A DNA stretch of 25,726 bases from Solimonas sp047605265 (GCA_047605265.1 JASGFY010000045.1:1-25726); one strand, 5' to 3'. Numbered from the stretch's first letter, positions 1 to 8,053 are shown. Translations and numbers: made by a program. The notes: generated by a model not told the origin, from the sequence alone.

Positions 1-18
1 GGGCGGCCGGTGCGGCGC

Positions 19-891
19 TCACGGCGCTGTCCTGCGGCCCGGGCCGCCGCGTACGCCGACGCGCATCGCGCCGATGCAGTCCATCTGCGCATGCATGGTG
101 TCGCCGGGCCGCACCGGGCCGACGCTGCCCGGCGGCGTGCCGGAAAAGATCACGTCGCCCGGATGCAGGGTCATGATCGACGCGACGTGCTCGATCAGCT
201 CGGGCACGCCGAGCACCAGCCGGCTGATCGAATCCTGCGTGCGCACTTCGTCGTTGACCTTGAGCACGTACGACAGCTGCGACGGGTCGGGAATCTCGTC
301 GGCGGTGACCAGCCACGGCCCGATCACGCCGTAGCTGTCGAACGACTTGCCGAAGCTCGGAAACTCCTTGCCCTGCATCGTCATGTCGAGGCCGATCGCG
401 TAACCGGCGACATGGTTCAACGCATCGGCGGCGGCGATCTCGGTGCCCGGCCGGCCGATGACGATCGCCAGCTCGATCTCGTGAAAGGTCACGCGCTCGG
501 GCCAGCGCAGCGTCACGCCGTCGGCGGCGCCGGCCGCCGCGCTCGTCATCTTGAACAGCAGTCCGAGCTGGCGCGGGTGTCCACCGCGCGCCAGCACGTC
601 GACGTGATTGCCGGCGCCGCAGACGAACTTGCCGGGATTGGCGACCGGCGATTTGAGCCGGACGGCCGCCAGCGGCACCGGCGTGGCGGCACGCGCCAGT
701 TCGGCGATGCGCGGCCGCAGCTTGTCGAGATGGGCGATGAACTGATCGCCCGGCGGCAGCGGCCAGCGCAGCGACGGCAGCGTCTCGGTGACGACCGACA
801 CATCGCGCACGCTGTCGCCTTCGACGACGCCGATGTGGATCGGGCCGGATGCCACGTCGTCGGACGCATATTGATAGCGGCAGATCTTCAT
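19..891 (-). CDS. Fumarylacetoacetate hydrolase (FAH) family protein
   Basis: A 290-residue member of the FAH superfamily, which hydrolyses or decarboxylates acylpyruvate-type compounds using a divalent metal. The family signature is clear near residues 245–264 (GDVIFSGTPPGSVGPVRPGD). The likely metal ligands are E138 and E140 in FHEIELAIVIG and D169 in GYAIGLDMT. Length and domain layout match small FAH proteins of aromatic-degradation or acylpyruvase type; the substrate cannot be read from sequence. I chose the ATG at 891 because MKICRYQY is the usual family N terminus. Upstream in-frame starts at 966 and beyond add residues with no family character, and the 891 ATG overlaps the stop of a small leader ORF. 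The gene is transcribed away from the MFS gene and the stop is inside the window. Confidence 0.88.
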   Translation of the reverse strand: MKICRYQYASDDVASGPIHIGVVEGDSVRDVSVVTETLPSLRWPLPPGDQFIAHLDKLRPRIAELARAATPVPLAAVRLKSPVANPGKFVCGAGNHVDVLARGGHPRQLGLLFKMTSAAAGAADGVTLRWPERVTFHEIELAIVIGRPGTEIAAADALNHVAGYAIGLDMTMQGKEFPSFGKSFDSYGVIGPWLVTADEIPDPSQLSYVLKVNDEVRTQDSISRLVLGVPELIEHVASIMTLHPGDVIFSGTPPGSVGPVRPGDTMHAQMDCIGAMRVGVRGGPGRRTAP

Positions 892-941
892 GCGCGCGTC
901 GCGAACGAAGGTCCCCGGGCGACAGGTGCGGTGAACCGCAT
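888..941 (-). CDS. Candidate 17-codon leader ORF overlapping the FAH-family start
   Basis: On the minus strand, AGGAG lies 8 bases before an ATG at 941. This opens a 17-codon frame (MRFTAPVARGPSFATRA) whose TGA overlaps the FAH ATG as ATGA. The FAH start has no good Shine–Dalgarno of its own, so ribosomes may load here and re-initiate (translational coupling). The peptide resembles nothing I know and may have no function. Alternatives are a chance ORF, or a frameshift if the true FAH N terminus began at 941. Confidence 0.4.
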   Translation of the reverse strand: MRFTAPVARGPSFATRA

Positions 942-1381
942 GCGGTGATCTCCTGATGTTTTTCATCGAAGCGCGGAGCCGATCGCTGCTCGAAAGCCGC
1001 GCTTCTGCAAGGAGTTTCACTGTGCCGCAAGGGCGCAGCGGCGACGCACGGAATGCGGCCAAATTTGCGCTCGAACGGGCCAGCGACGCGCGCCGTCGCC
1101 AGCGGTCCTCTGGCAGGTTGGATCAGCCGGCGCGGATAGCCGGTGTTGCAATGTTGCGCGATGGCGCTCTTTTATCCGGTTTCATCCGGAGAATCGCCAC
1201 CCTGTTGCTGGCTGCCGGTACGAAGGCGCTGCTCGGCAACTCCGCGAAGGAGCCGGAGCTCGCTGGCGCGTCGATCTATTGCGCGACGTGGGGGCACGCA
1301 TGACAGAAGTTTCATCTGCTCGGCGGCGCGCTGTGCGAAAATGAAGGAGCTGCATTCTCCGCTTCACGGTTCCCCGCCGCC
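942..1381. other. Divergent intergenic region
   Basis: About 440 bases separate the FAH-side leader ORF from the MFS start. Open frames here have no recognisable protein character and read as chance ORFs in GC-rich DNA. The only structure I can point to is a weak plus-strand promoter candidate with a phased direct repeat near 1146–1190. I found no RNA gene or strong hairpin. Confidence 0.5.
1146..1190 (+). promoter_or_regulatory. Weak promoter candidate plus 10-bp-phased direct repeat
   Basis: TTGCAA (1146–1151) and TTTTAT (1170–1175) lie 18 bases apart, each matching the sigma-70 consensus at 4 of 6 positions. Overlapping the −10 is a direct repeat, ATCCGG at 1174–1179 and again at 1184–1189, exactly one helical turn apart. 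This would suit a regulator binding the same DNA face at the promoter of the MFS gene. It rests on pattern only. Confidence 0.25.
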
Positions 1382-2560
1382 ATGCCGTTGCCCCTGCTTG
1401 CCCTCGCCATCGCCGCCTTCGGCATCGGCACCACCGAATTCGTCATCATGGGTCTGCTGCCCGACGTCGCCCGCGATCTCGCGGTGACGGCGCCGCAAGC
1501 CGGCATGCTGGTGTCCGGCTACGCGCTCGGCGTCACCGTCGGCGCGCCGATCCTCGCCGTCGTCACGGCGCGCTGGCCGCGGCGGCAGGCGCTGCTCGGG
1601 CTGATCACGCTGTTCACCGTCGGCAACGCGCTGTGTGCGCTGGCGCCGGGTTACGCGACGCTGATGGTGGCGCGCGTCGTCACCGCGTTCTGCCATGCGG
1701 CGTTCTTCGGCATCGGCGCGATCGTCGCCTCGCAGATCGTGCCGCGCGACAAGCGCGCGCAGGCCGTCGCGCTGATGTTCACCGGGCTCACGTTCGCCAA
1801 CGTGCTCGGCGTGCCGTTCGGCACCATGCTCGGCCACGCGTTCGGCTGGCGCATGACGTTCTGGGCCGTGGTGCTGATCGGCATCGCCGCGCTGCTCGCG
1901 CTGTATCGTCTGCTCCCGCGCGCGCTGCCGGTGCCGGGCGGCGACATCCTGCGCCAGTTCCGTTCGCTGGCCGGTGCGCAGGTACAGCTCGCGCTGCTGA
2001 TCAGCACGCTGTCGTCGGTGAGTCTGTTCGCGGTGTTCACGTACATCGCCTACATCCTGCGCGAGATCACCGGCTTCACGCCGCAGGGCGAGAGTGTCGC
2101 GCTGCTGGTGTTCGGCCTCGGCATCACCGTCGGCGGCCTGACCGGCGGCCGCCTCGCCGACTGGAAGCTGATGCCGGCCTTGATCGGTCTGCTGACGGCG
2201 GTGGCGATCGTGCTCGCGCTGTTCGTATGGACCAGCCAGTTCAGGATCGCTGCGCTCGTCACGCTGTTCGTCTGGGGTGTGGTCGCGTTCGCCGTCGGCC
2301 CGTCGGCGCAGGTGCGCGTGATCGATGCGGCGAAGGACGCGCCGGGCCTCGCGTCGACGATGAATCAGGGCGCCTTCAATCTCGGCAACGCGACCGGCGC
2401 CTGGCTCGGCGGCCTCGTCATCGGCGCCGGCCTGCCGCTGACCGATCTGCCGTGGGTCGGCGCGGCGGTCGCGTTGCTCGGCGTCGGTGTCGTCGTGCTG
2501 GCGATGTGGCTCGAACGGCGCGGCATCGCCGTGTGTCCAGCCGCCGATCCCGCGGCCTGA
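1382..2560 (+). CDS. MFS transporter, DHA1 (AraJ/YdhP-like) family exporter
   Basis: A 392-residue major facilitator protein with about twelve hydrophobic segments. The N terminus (LLALAIAAFGIGTTEFVIMG, then LLPDVARDL and SGYALGVTVGAP) is the hallmark of AraJ/YdhP-type drug:H+ antiporters or sugar-efflux proteins of the inner membrane. ARWPRRQALL is the loop 2–3 family motif, and TMNQGAFNLGNATGAWLGG near residues 325–343 is also typical. The ATG at 1382 is kept because it gives the canonical N terminus, although no Shine–Dalgarno stands directly before it (AAGGAG at 1343–1348 is too far). The substrate is unknown. Downstream is an alcohol-dehydrogenase-like remnant in the same frame. Confidence 0.9.
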   Translation: MPLPLLALAIAAFGIGTTEFVIMGLLPDVARDLAVTAPQAGMLVSGYALGVTVGAPILAVVTARWPRRQALLGLITLFTVGNALCALAPGYATLMVARVVTAFCHAAFFGIGAIVASQIVPRDKRAQAVALMFTGLTFANVLGVPFGTMLGHAFGWRMTFWAVVLIGIAALLALYRLLPRALPVPGGDILRQFRSLAGAQVQLALLISTLSSVSLFAVFTYIAYILREITGFTPQGESVALLVFGLGITVGGLTGGRLADWKLMPALIGLLTAVAIVLALFVWTSQFRIAALVTLFVWGVVAFAVGPSAQVRVIDAAKDAPGLASTMNQGAFNLGNATGAWLGGLVIGAGLPLTDLPWVGAAVALLGVGVVVLAMWLERRGIAVCPAADPAA

Positions 2561-2641
2561 TGCCTCACGCGGCCGCCGCCGCAGTCGCTGCGCGACCTGA
2601 TGGATCGCAAGGTGACCGGCAAAATCGTCGTCGTGCCGTAG
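2561..2641 (+). pseudogene. Remnant resembling the C terminus of a zinc-type alcohol dehydrogenase / quinone oxidoreductase
   Basis: Straight after the MFS stop, the same frame reads about 26 codons ending in SLRDLMDRKVTGKIVVVP and a TAG. The R-K-x-T-G-K-[IV]-V-[LV]-V-P tail is the usual end of medium-chain zinc alcohol dehydrogenases and NADPH:quinone oxidoreductases. No start, Rossmann domain or zinc ligands remain, and the rest of the gene is not in the neighbouring sequence. I infer the 3' stub of a deleted gene. Being in frame with the MFS gene has a one-in-three chance of coincidence. Confidence 0.5.
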
Positions 2642-2684
2642 CGCCTGGCGGCCGCGCATCGCAGTGGCGCCGAGCGGATGCGGG

Positions 2685-2690
2685 TAAAAT
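2685..2690 (+). promoter_or_regulatory. Possible −10 element for the tyrosine phosphatase gene
   Basis: TAAAAT stands out in very GC-rich DNA, 66 bases before the phosphatase ATG. No convincing −35 lies 16–18 bases upstream, so this is a weak call. Confidence 0.25.
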
Positions 2691-2756
2691 GGCGGCCGGA
2701 TCCCGACTTTCACAACAGGCGTGCATGATTTACGCGGGACGCCTCTCCGCCATCGC

Positions 2757-3194
2757 ATGTTCAATCGCATCATCGTCGTCTGCACCGGCAACATCTGCCG
2801 CAGCCCCATCGCCGAAGGTCTGCTCAGGGAGCGGCTCAAGGACCGCAGGATCGATATCTGCTCGGCCGGCACCGGCGCGCTGGTCGGCTACCCGGCCGAT
2901 CCGCTGGCGGTCGAGGTCGCCGCCGATCACGGCCTCGACATCTCGGCGCATCGCGCGCAGCAGGCAACGCTGCCGCTGCTGTTGGCGATGGACCTCGTGC
3001 TGACGCTCGATCAGGGCCACAGCGACTGGATCAACACCCGGTATCCGCAGCTGCGCGGCCGCGTCCACAAGATCATGAAGTGGCGCGAGAACGCCGACAT
3101 CGCCGATCCGTACCGGCAGCCGAAAGACGCGTTCGAGCTCGCCTGGACCGACATCGACGCCGGCATCGGCGACTGGTTGAAGAAGCTCGGCTGA
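2757..3194 (+). CDS. Low-molecular-weight protein tyrosine phosphatase
   Basis: A 145-residue cytoplasmic LMW-PTP. The P-loop is at residues 9–16 (CTGNICRS, nucleophile C9, R15). The general-acid aspartate is D117 in the DPY motif, at the expected C-terminal place. The length is normal for bacterial Wzb/Etp/YfkJ-like enzymes. Enzymes of this type dephosphorylate tyrosine kinases of polysaccharide export or stress proteins, but no Wzc-like kinase or capsule gene lies nearby, so the partner is unknown. I chose the ATG at 2757 (MFNRIIVVC) over a GTG at 2721, which would add twelve residues before the usual N terminus. Confidence 0.9.
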   Translation: MFNRIIVVCTGNICRSPIAEGLLRERLKDRRIDICSAGTGALVGYPADPLAVEVAADHGLDISAHRAQQATLPLLLAMDLVLTLDQGHSDWINTRYPQLRGRVHKIMKWRENADIADPYRQPKDAFELAWTDIDAGIGDWLKKLG

Positions 3195-3246
3195 GGCCGG
3201 CCAGGCCCCCGCAGCCCCGTCATAAAAGCCTGTACGGGCCGTCGTT

Positions 3247-3252
3247 TATACT
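3247..3252 (+). promoter_or_regulatory. Possible −10 element for the miaB operon
   Basis: TATACT lies 41 bases before the miaB ATG, in the 99-base gap after the phosphatase. It matches the −10 consensus at 5 of 6 positions. The −35 is poor: nothing near TTGACA lies at 16–18 bases. Confidence 0.4.
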
Positions 3253-3293
3253 GTGCGACCCTTGATCCGCCGGCCCATTCCGGCTGTCCTTCG

Positions 3294-4673
3294 ATGTCCG
3301 ACGCCGTACCTTCCGCTCCGCCACCGCAGGCCCCGCGCAAGCTGTTTCTGATTTCCTGGGGCTGTCAGATGAACGACTACGACTCGGCGAAGATGGCCGA
3401 CGTCTTGGCCGCGTCGCATGGCTATGCGCGTACCGACAAGCCGGAAGAAGCCGACCTGCTGCTGCTCAATACCTGTTCGGTGCGCGAGAAGGCGCAGGAG
3501 AAGGTGTTTTCTGAGCTCGGTCGCTGGCGCGAGTGGAAACAGGCCGCGCCCGGCCGCGTGATCGGCGTCGGCGGCTGCGTGGCCTCGCAGGAAGGCGAGG
3601 CGCTCGCGCAGCGCGCGCCGTTGGTCGACATGGTGTTCGGCCCGCAGACCCTGCACCGCCTGCCGCAGATGCTCGACGCGACGCGCCGCTCGCACCAGCC
3701 GACGGTCGACGTCAGCTTCCCGGAGATCGAGAAGTTCGACCGCATGCCGGAGCCGCGCGCCGAAGGGCCGACGGCCTTCGTCTCGATCATGGAAGGTTGC
3801 TCCAAGTTCTGCACCTTCTGCGTGGTGCCGTACACGCGCGGCGCCGAAGTCTCGCGGCCGCTCGACGACGTGCTGCTCGAATGCGCGCAGCTGGTCGAAC
3901 AGGGCGTCAAGGAAATCACCCTGCTCGGCCAGAACGTCAACGCCTATCGCGGCCGGATGGGCGACACGCGCGAAGTCTGCGATCTGGCGCTGCTGATCGA
4001 TTACCTCGCGCAGCTGCCCGGCCTTGAACGCATCCGCTACACGACCTCGCACCCGGCCGAATTCACCGACGCGCTGATCGAATCGTTTGCCGAGCAGCCC
4101 AAGCTCGCCTCGTACCTGCACCTGCCCGTGCAGTCGGGTTCGGACCGCATCCTCGGCATGATGAAGCGCGGCTACACGCGCGCGCAGTTCCTGCAGAAAA
4201 TGCGCCGCGTGCGCGAAGCGCGCCCGGACATTTCGCTGAGCAGCGATTTCATCGTCGGCTTCCCGACCGAGTCCGATGACGACTTCATGCAGACCCTGGA
4301 CCTGATCGCCGAGACGCGTTTCGACGCGGCGTTCTCGTTCGTCTACAGCCCGCGCCCCGGCACGCCGGCCGCGAATCTGCGCGACACCGTTGCCGCGGAG
4401 ATCAAGGATCAGCGCCTCGCGATCCTGCAAAACCGCATCCGCCAGTTCGATGACGGATTCCGCCACGCGCTGGTCGGCAGCACGCAGCGCATCCTCGTCG
4501 AACGCCCGTCGCGCCGCGGCGAAGGCCGCATGGCCGGCCGCACGTCGACCAACCGCATGGTCAACTTCGAGGGGCCTGCATCGCTGGCCGGGCGGATGGT
4601 CGACGTCGTCATCACCGAAGCGGCGCCGAATTCGCTGCGCGGGCGCTGGCTCGACGCGCCGGTGACGGCGTGA
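3294..4673 (+). CDS. miaB: tRNA-2-methylthio-N6-isopentenyladenosine(37) synthase MiaB
   Basis: A 459-residue radical-SAM methylthiotransferase that adds the 2-methylthio group to i6A37 of tRNAs reading UNN codons. The N-terminal UPF0004 domain carries three cluster ligands, C24 (SWGCQMN), C61 (NTCSVREKA) and C95 (GGCVASQ). The radical-SAM cluster motif CxxxCxxC is C169, C173 and C176. A C-terminal TRAM-like RNA-binding segment follows (ILVE…GRTSTNRMVNF). Length and motif order are those of MiaB rather than RimO or MtaB. It heads an operon and its TGA overlaps the next gene's GTG. No clear Shine–Dalgarno precedes the ATG at 3294, but the N terminus fits the family. Confidence 0.97.
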   Translation: MSDAVPSAPPPQAPRKLFLISWGCQMNDYDSAKMADVLAASHGYARTDKPEEADLLLLNTCSVREKAQEKVFSELGRWREWKQAAPGRVIGVGGCVASQEGEALAQRAPLVDMVFGPQTLHRLPQMLDATRRSHQPTVDVSFPEIEKFDRMPEPRAEGPTAFVSIMEGCSKFCTFCVVPYTRGAEVSRPLDDVLLECAQLVEQGVKEITLLGQNVNAYRGRMGDTREVCDLALLIDYLAQLPGLERIRYTTSHPAEFTDALIESFAEQPKLASYLHLPVQSGSDRILGMMKRGYTRAQFLQKMRRVREARPDISLSSDFIVGFPTESDDDFMQTLDLIAETRFDAAFSFVYSPRPGTPAANLRDTVAAEIKDQRLAILQNRIRQFDDGFRHALVGSTQRILVERPSRRGEGRMAGRTSTNRMVNFEGPASLAGRMVDVVITEAAPNSLRGRWLDAPVTA

Positions 4674-5686
4674 CGGCGCCCGCGGCGAGCGCCGAATCCG
4701 GGCAGTCGACCGGGCAGCCGACGCGACCGACCCTGGCCGCGCTGCGCGAGGCCGCGCGCATCGTCCATCGCGGCATGGCGCCGACCGCGCAGCTGAACTG
4801 GCCGCAGCTGTCGGCCGCGTTCGGCGCCGAGGTCTGGGTCAAACACGAGAACCAGACGCCGCTCGGCGCCTTCAAGGTGCGGGGCGGCCTCGTCTATTTC
4901 GAGCGCCTGCTGCAGCGCGAAGCCGATATCGCCGGCGTGATCTGCGCGACGCGCGGCAACCACGGCCAGTCGGTCGCCTACGCCGCCGGCCGCGCCGGCC
5001 TGCGCTGCACGATCGTCGTGCCGCACGGCAACAGCCGCGAGAAGAACGCGGCGATGCGCGCGCTCGGCGCCGAACTGATCGAGCACGGCGCCGATTTCCA
5101 GGATGCGCGCGAGCACGCCGATGCGCTGGCGCAGCAGCACGGCTGGCATCTGGTGCCGTCGTTTCATGACGATCTGGTGCTCGGCGTCGCCAGCTATGCG
5201 CTCGAATGGTTCGACGCGCTCGATGCGCCGCTCGATACGGTCTACGTGCCGATCGGCCTGGGCTCCGGCATTTGCGGGCTGATCGCCGCGCGCGATGCGC
5301 TGGGCCTGCCAACCGAGATCGTCGGCGTCGTCTCCGGCGGCGCGCCGGCCTACGCGCGTTCGCTCGCCGCCGGTCACTGCGTGCCGCACGCGGTGACGAC
5401 GCGGCTCGCCGACGGCATGGCCTGCCGCGTGCCGGAGCCGGCGGCGTTCGCGATCATTCGCGATGGCGCGGCGCGTGTCGTCGAGGTCAGCGATGCCGGC
5501 ATCGCCGCGGCGATGCGCCTGATTTTCGAAACCACGCACAACGTCGTCGAAGGGGCCGGCGCCGCGGCGACGGCCGCCGCGCGGCAGGAAGGCGCGCGCA
5601 TCGCCGGCCGCCGCGTCGGCCTCGTGTTCAGTGGCGGCAACATCGATCGTGCGGTTTACGCCGCGGTCCTCGCGGAGGCGGCATGA
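4670..5686 (+). CDS. PLP-dependent threonine dehydratase-like protein (fold type II)
   Basis: A 338-residue protein of the serine/threonine dehydratase family, which deaminates hydroxy-amino acids to 2-oxo acids through pyridoxal phosphate. The Schiff-base lysine is K69 in TPLGAFKVRGG. RGNHGQSVAYAA is the conserved Asn region, GLGSGICG is the phosphate-binding glycine loop, and SGGNID near the C terminus carries the residue facing the pyridine nitrogen. It lacks the C-terminal ACT domain of biosynthetic IlvA, so a catabolic or housekeeping role is more likely; the substrate is unproven. The GTG start at 4670 overlaps the miaB stop (GTGA) and its own stop overlaps the phoH start. It is unusual to find this gene between miaB and phoH. 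Confidence 0.85.
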   Translation: MTAPAASAESGQSTGQPTRPTLAALREAARIVHRGMAPTAQLNWPQLSAAFGAEVWVKHENQTPLGAFKVRGGLVYFERLLQREADIAGVICATRGNHGQSVAYAAGRAGLRCTIVVPHGNSREKNAAMRALGAELIEHGADFQDAREHADALAQQHGWHLVPSFHDDLVLGVASYALEWFDALDAPLDTVYVPIGLGSGICGLIAARDALGLPTEIVGVVSGGAPAYARSLAAGHCVPHAVTTRLADGMACRVPEPAAFAIIRDGAARVVEVSDAGIAAAMRLIFETTHNVVEGAGAAATAAARQEGARIAGRRVGLVFSGGNIDRAVYAAVLAEAA

Positions 5687-6765
5687 GCGAGCCGATGGGA
5701 ACCAGTACGGACAAGCGCAAGTCCGCAGCCGTCGACGCGGATGCCCGCGCCGGCGCGCGCGGCAAGCCGGCGGCAGCGGCGAAGATCGATCTGGTCTTCG
5801 AATCCGATGACGCGCAGCGCCTCGTCAATCTCTGCGGTCCGTTCGACGCGCACCTGCGCCAGATCGAGCTGCGCCTCGGCATCGAGGTCCGCAATCGCGG
5901 CAATCGCTTCCAGCTGGTCGGCGCCAAGGCCGACGTCAAACGCGGCGAGGCGGTGCTGCAACAGTTGTTCAATCTCGCCGTCGACGACACGGTGACGACC
6001 GAGAACGTGCATCTCGCGCTGGTCGAAGCGATCGGCGATGGTGAGCTCGAAGCCGAAGACGCCGGGCCGGCCTCGCGCGACGAAGTCGTGATCCGCGGCA
6101 AGCGCGGCGTGATCCGTGGACGCGGCACGCAGCAGAAGCTGTACCTGAAGAGCATCGCGACGCACGATCTGAACTTCGGCATCGGCCCGGCCGGTACCGG
6201 CAAGACCTATCTCGCCGTCGCCTCCGCGGTGCATGCGCTGGAACGCGACCGCGTGCGCCGCATCATCCTCGTGCGGCCGGCGGTCGAGGCCGGCGAGAAG
6301 CTCGGCTTCCTGCCCGGCGACATGGCCGAGAAGATCAATCCGTACCTGCGTCCGCTGTACGACGCGCTGTACGAGATGCTCGGCTTCGAGCGTGTCGCGC
6401 GGCTGACCGAGAAGAATGTCATCGAAGTCGCGCCGCTGGCGTTCATGCGCGGCCGCACGCTGAACGAGTCGTTCGTGATCCTCGACGAGGCGCAGAACAC
6501 GACCGTTGAGCAGATGAAGATGTTCCTGACGCGCATCGGCTTCGGCTCGGTCGCCGTCGTCACCGGCGACATGACGCAGACCGATCTGCCGAAGCACATG
6601 CTGTCCGGCCTCAAGCACGCGCAGGCGGTGCTGGCCGGCGTGCCCGGCATCAGCTTCACGCAGTTCCAGAAGGAAGACGTGGTTCGCCATCCGCTGGTGC
6701 AGGCCATCGTTCACGCTTACGAACTGCACGAGCGTGCCGCCGCGCGGCCGGATGGCGACGCATGA
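5683..6765 (+). CDS. PhoH family ATPase (PhoL/YbeZ type)
   Basis: A 360-residue P-loop protein. It has an N-terminal KH-like region, Walker A at residues 168–175 (GPAGTGKT, K174) and Walker B with the following glutamine at 266–271 (ILDEAQ). In bacteria the ybeZ–ybeY pair is conserved, and YbeZ is thought to act with YbeY in RNA processing as an ATPase or helicase-like partner. The ATG at 5683 overlaps the previous stop as ATGA and has GGAGG at 5674–5678, four bases upstream. An internal ATG at 5695 is a possible alternative start. The stop overlaps the ybeY start. Confidence 0.95.
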   Translation: MSEPMGTSTDKRKSAAVDADARAGARGKPAAAAKIDLVFESDDAQRLVNLCGPFDAHLRQIELRLGIEVRNRGNRFQLVGAKADVKRGEAVLQQLFNLAVDDTVTTENVHLALVEAIGDGELEAEDAGPASRDEVVIRGKRGVIRGRGTQQKLYLKSIATHDLNFGIGPAGTGKTYLAVASAVHALERDRVRRIILVRPAVEAGEKLGFLPGDMAEKINPYLRPLYDALYEMLGFERVARLTEKNVIEVAPLAFMRGRTLNESFVILDEAQNTTVEQMKMFLTRIGFGSVAVVTGDMTQTDLPKHMLSGLKHAQAVLAGVPGISFTQFQKEDVVRHPLVQAIVHAYELHERAAARPDGDA

Positions 6766-7199
6766 GCGCAGGCGGCGGCGAGATCAGCGTGCAGCGCGCG
6801 ATCGTTTCGGCGCGTGGCGTGCCGTCGGCGCCGAGCCTGCGCGCGTTCGCGCGCGCGGCACTGCCGAAGCACTTCGGTGAGCTGACGATCCGCATCGTCG
6901 ACGAGCCGGAAAGCCAGGCGCTGAACCGCGATTATCGCGGCAAGGACAAGCCGACCAATGTGCTGTCGTTCGGCGGCGACGAGGGCGTTCTCGGCGATCT
7001 GGTGATCTGCGCGCCGGTCGTCGCGCGCGAGGCCGTCGAGCAGAACAAGACGCTGCGCGAGCACTGGGCGCACATGGTCGTGCATGGTTGCCTGCATCTG
7101 CAGGGCCATGATCATGAACTCGAAGTCGACGCGCAGAAGATGGAAGCCCGCGAAATCCGTATCCTCAAGAGCCTGGGATTCCCAGACCCTTACCAATGA
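6762..7199 (+). CDS. ybeY: Endoribonuclease YbeY (rRNA maturation factor)
   Basis: A 145-residue single-domain metalloprotein. The zinc motif HGxLHLxGHDH is complete (H108, H112, H118), and the family segment KPTNVLSF is at 63–70. YbeY matures the 16S rRNA 3' end and takes part in 70S quality control. The start overlaps the phoH stop and the stop overlaps the corC start, both as ATGA, so phoH, ybeY and corC are probably translationally coupled. The short N-terminal extension (MSAGGGEISV) is unremarkable. Confidence 0.96.
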   Translation: MSAGGGEISVQRAIVSARGVPSAPSLRAFARAALPKHFGELTIRIVDEPESQALNRDYRGKDKPTNVLSFGGDEGVLGDLVICAPVVAREAVEQNKTLREHWAHMVVHGCLHLQGHDHELEVDAQKMEAREIRILKSLGFPDPYQ

Positions 7200-8053
7200 A
7201 CGACGACGAAGACGACAGTAGCAGGGAAGAAACGCATCTGGGCCACTGGTGGCGCCGTGTCACGCAACGCCTCGCCGGTGGTCCGCGCACCCGCGACGAT
7301 CTGCTCGAACTGCTGCGCGATGCGCGCGAGGCCGAGCTGATCGACAACGACGCGATGTCGATGTTCGAAGGCATCGTGCAGACCACCGAGATGCATGTGC
7401 GCGACGTCATGGTGCCGCGCGCGCAAATGGTCATCGTCGAAGCGGACTGGACGCTGGCCAGGATCTTCGAGGTCGTCATCGAATCCGGCCACTCGCGCTT
7501 TCCGGTGATCGGCGACTCCAAGGACGAGGTCATCGGCATCCTGCTCGCCAAGGATCTGCTGAAGTTCAGCACCAACGTGCCGGCGCCCGCCACCTTCGAT
7601 CTCGCGCGTCTCGTGCGGCCGGCGACCTTCGTGCCGGAGTCCAAGCGCCTCAACGTCCTGCTCAAGGAATTCCGCCGCAGCCGCAACCACATGGCGCTGG
7701 TCGTCGACGAGTACGGCGGCGTCGCCGGCCTGATCACCATCGAAGACGTGCTCGAGCAGATCGTCGGCGAGATCGACGACGAGTACGATGAGGCCGAAGG
7801 CGCGCGCATCCTCAAGCAGGACGAGCGCCGCTTTCTGGTCAGCGCGCTGGCGACGATCGACGAGTTCAACGCCTACTTCGGCACGCAGCTGCCGACCGAT
7901 GGCTTCGACACGATCGGCGGCTACGTGCTGCACGAGTTCGGCCACATGCCGAAGCGCGGCGAGAGCGTGCGCATCGACCGCTACAGCTTCAACGTGCAGC
8001 GCGCCGACACGCGCCGCGTGCATCAGTTCCTGGTGACGGTGTCGGCGTCCTGA
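7196..8053 (+). CDS. corC: CorC/YbeX family protein with paired CBS domains
   Basis: A 285-residue soluble protein. After an acidic N terminus it has HlyC/CorC-type segments (MFEGIVQTTEMHVRDVMVPR, about 53–75), two CBS domains (about 66–185; DEYGGVAGLITIEDVLEQIVGEI is the signature region) and a C-terminal transporter-associated CorC_HlyC domain (about 200–280). It lacks the transmembrane DUF21/CNNM domain, as E. coli CorC/YbeX does. The family is linked to Mg2+/Co2+ efflux and, in E. coli, to ribosome homeostasis. It follows ybeY with an ATGA overlap; in most gammaproteobacteria the next gene is lnt, but here it is a DUF4105 gene. Confidence 0.94.
   Translation: MNDDEDDSSREETHLGHWWRRVTQRLAGGPRTRDDLLELLRDAREAELIDNDAMSMFEGIVQTTEMHVRDVMVPRAQMVIVEADWTLARIFEVVIESGHSRFPVIGDSKDEVIGILLAKDLLKFSTNVPAPATFDLARLVRPATFVPESKRLNVLLKEFRRSRNHMALVVDEYGGVAGLITIEDVLEQIVGEIDDEYDEAEGARILKQDERRFLVSALATIDEFNAYFGTQLPTDGFDTIGGYVLHEFGHMPKRGESVRIDRYSFNVQRADTRRVHQFLVTVSAS

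Noticed and set aside
2558..2641. Stop-codon readthrough extending the MFS protein into the dehydrogenase-like tail
   Set aside because: The MFS protein already has its full twelve segments, and the tail resembles another family. A deletion scar is simpler.
1364..2872. A 502-codon minus-strand frame opposite the MFS gene
   Set aside because: The composition is low-complexity Arg/Asp/His/Gln, and the plus strand encodes an obvious MFS protein.
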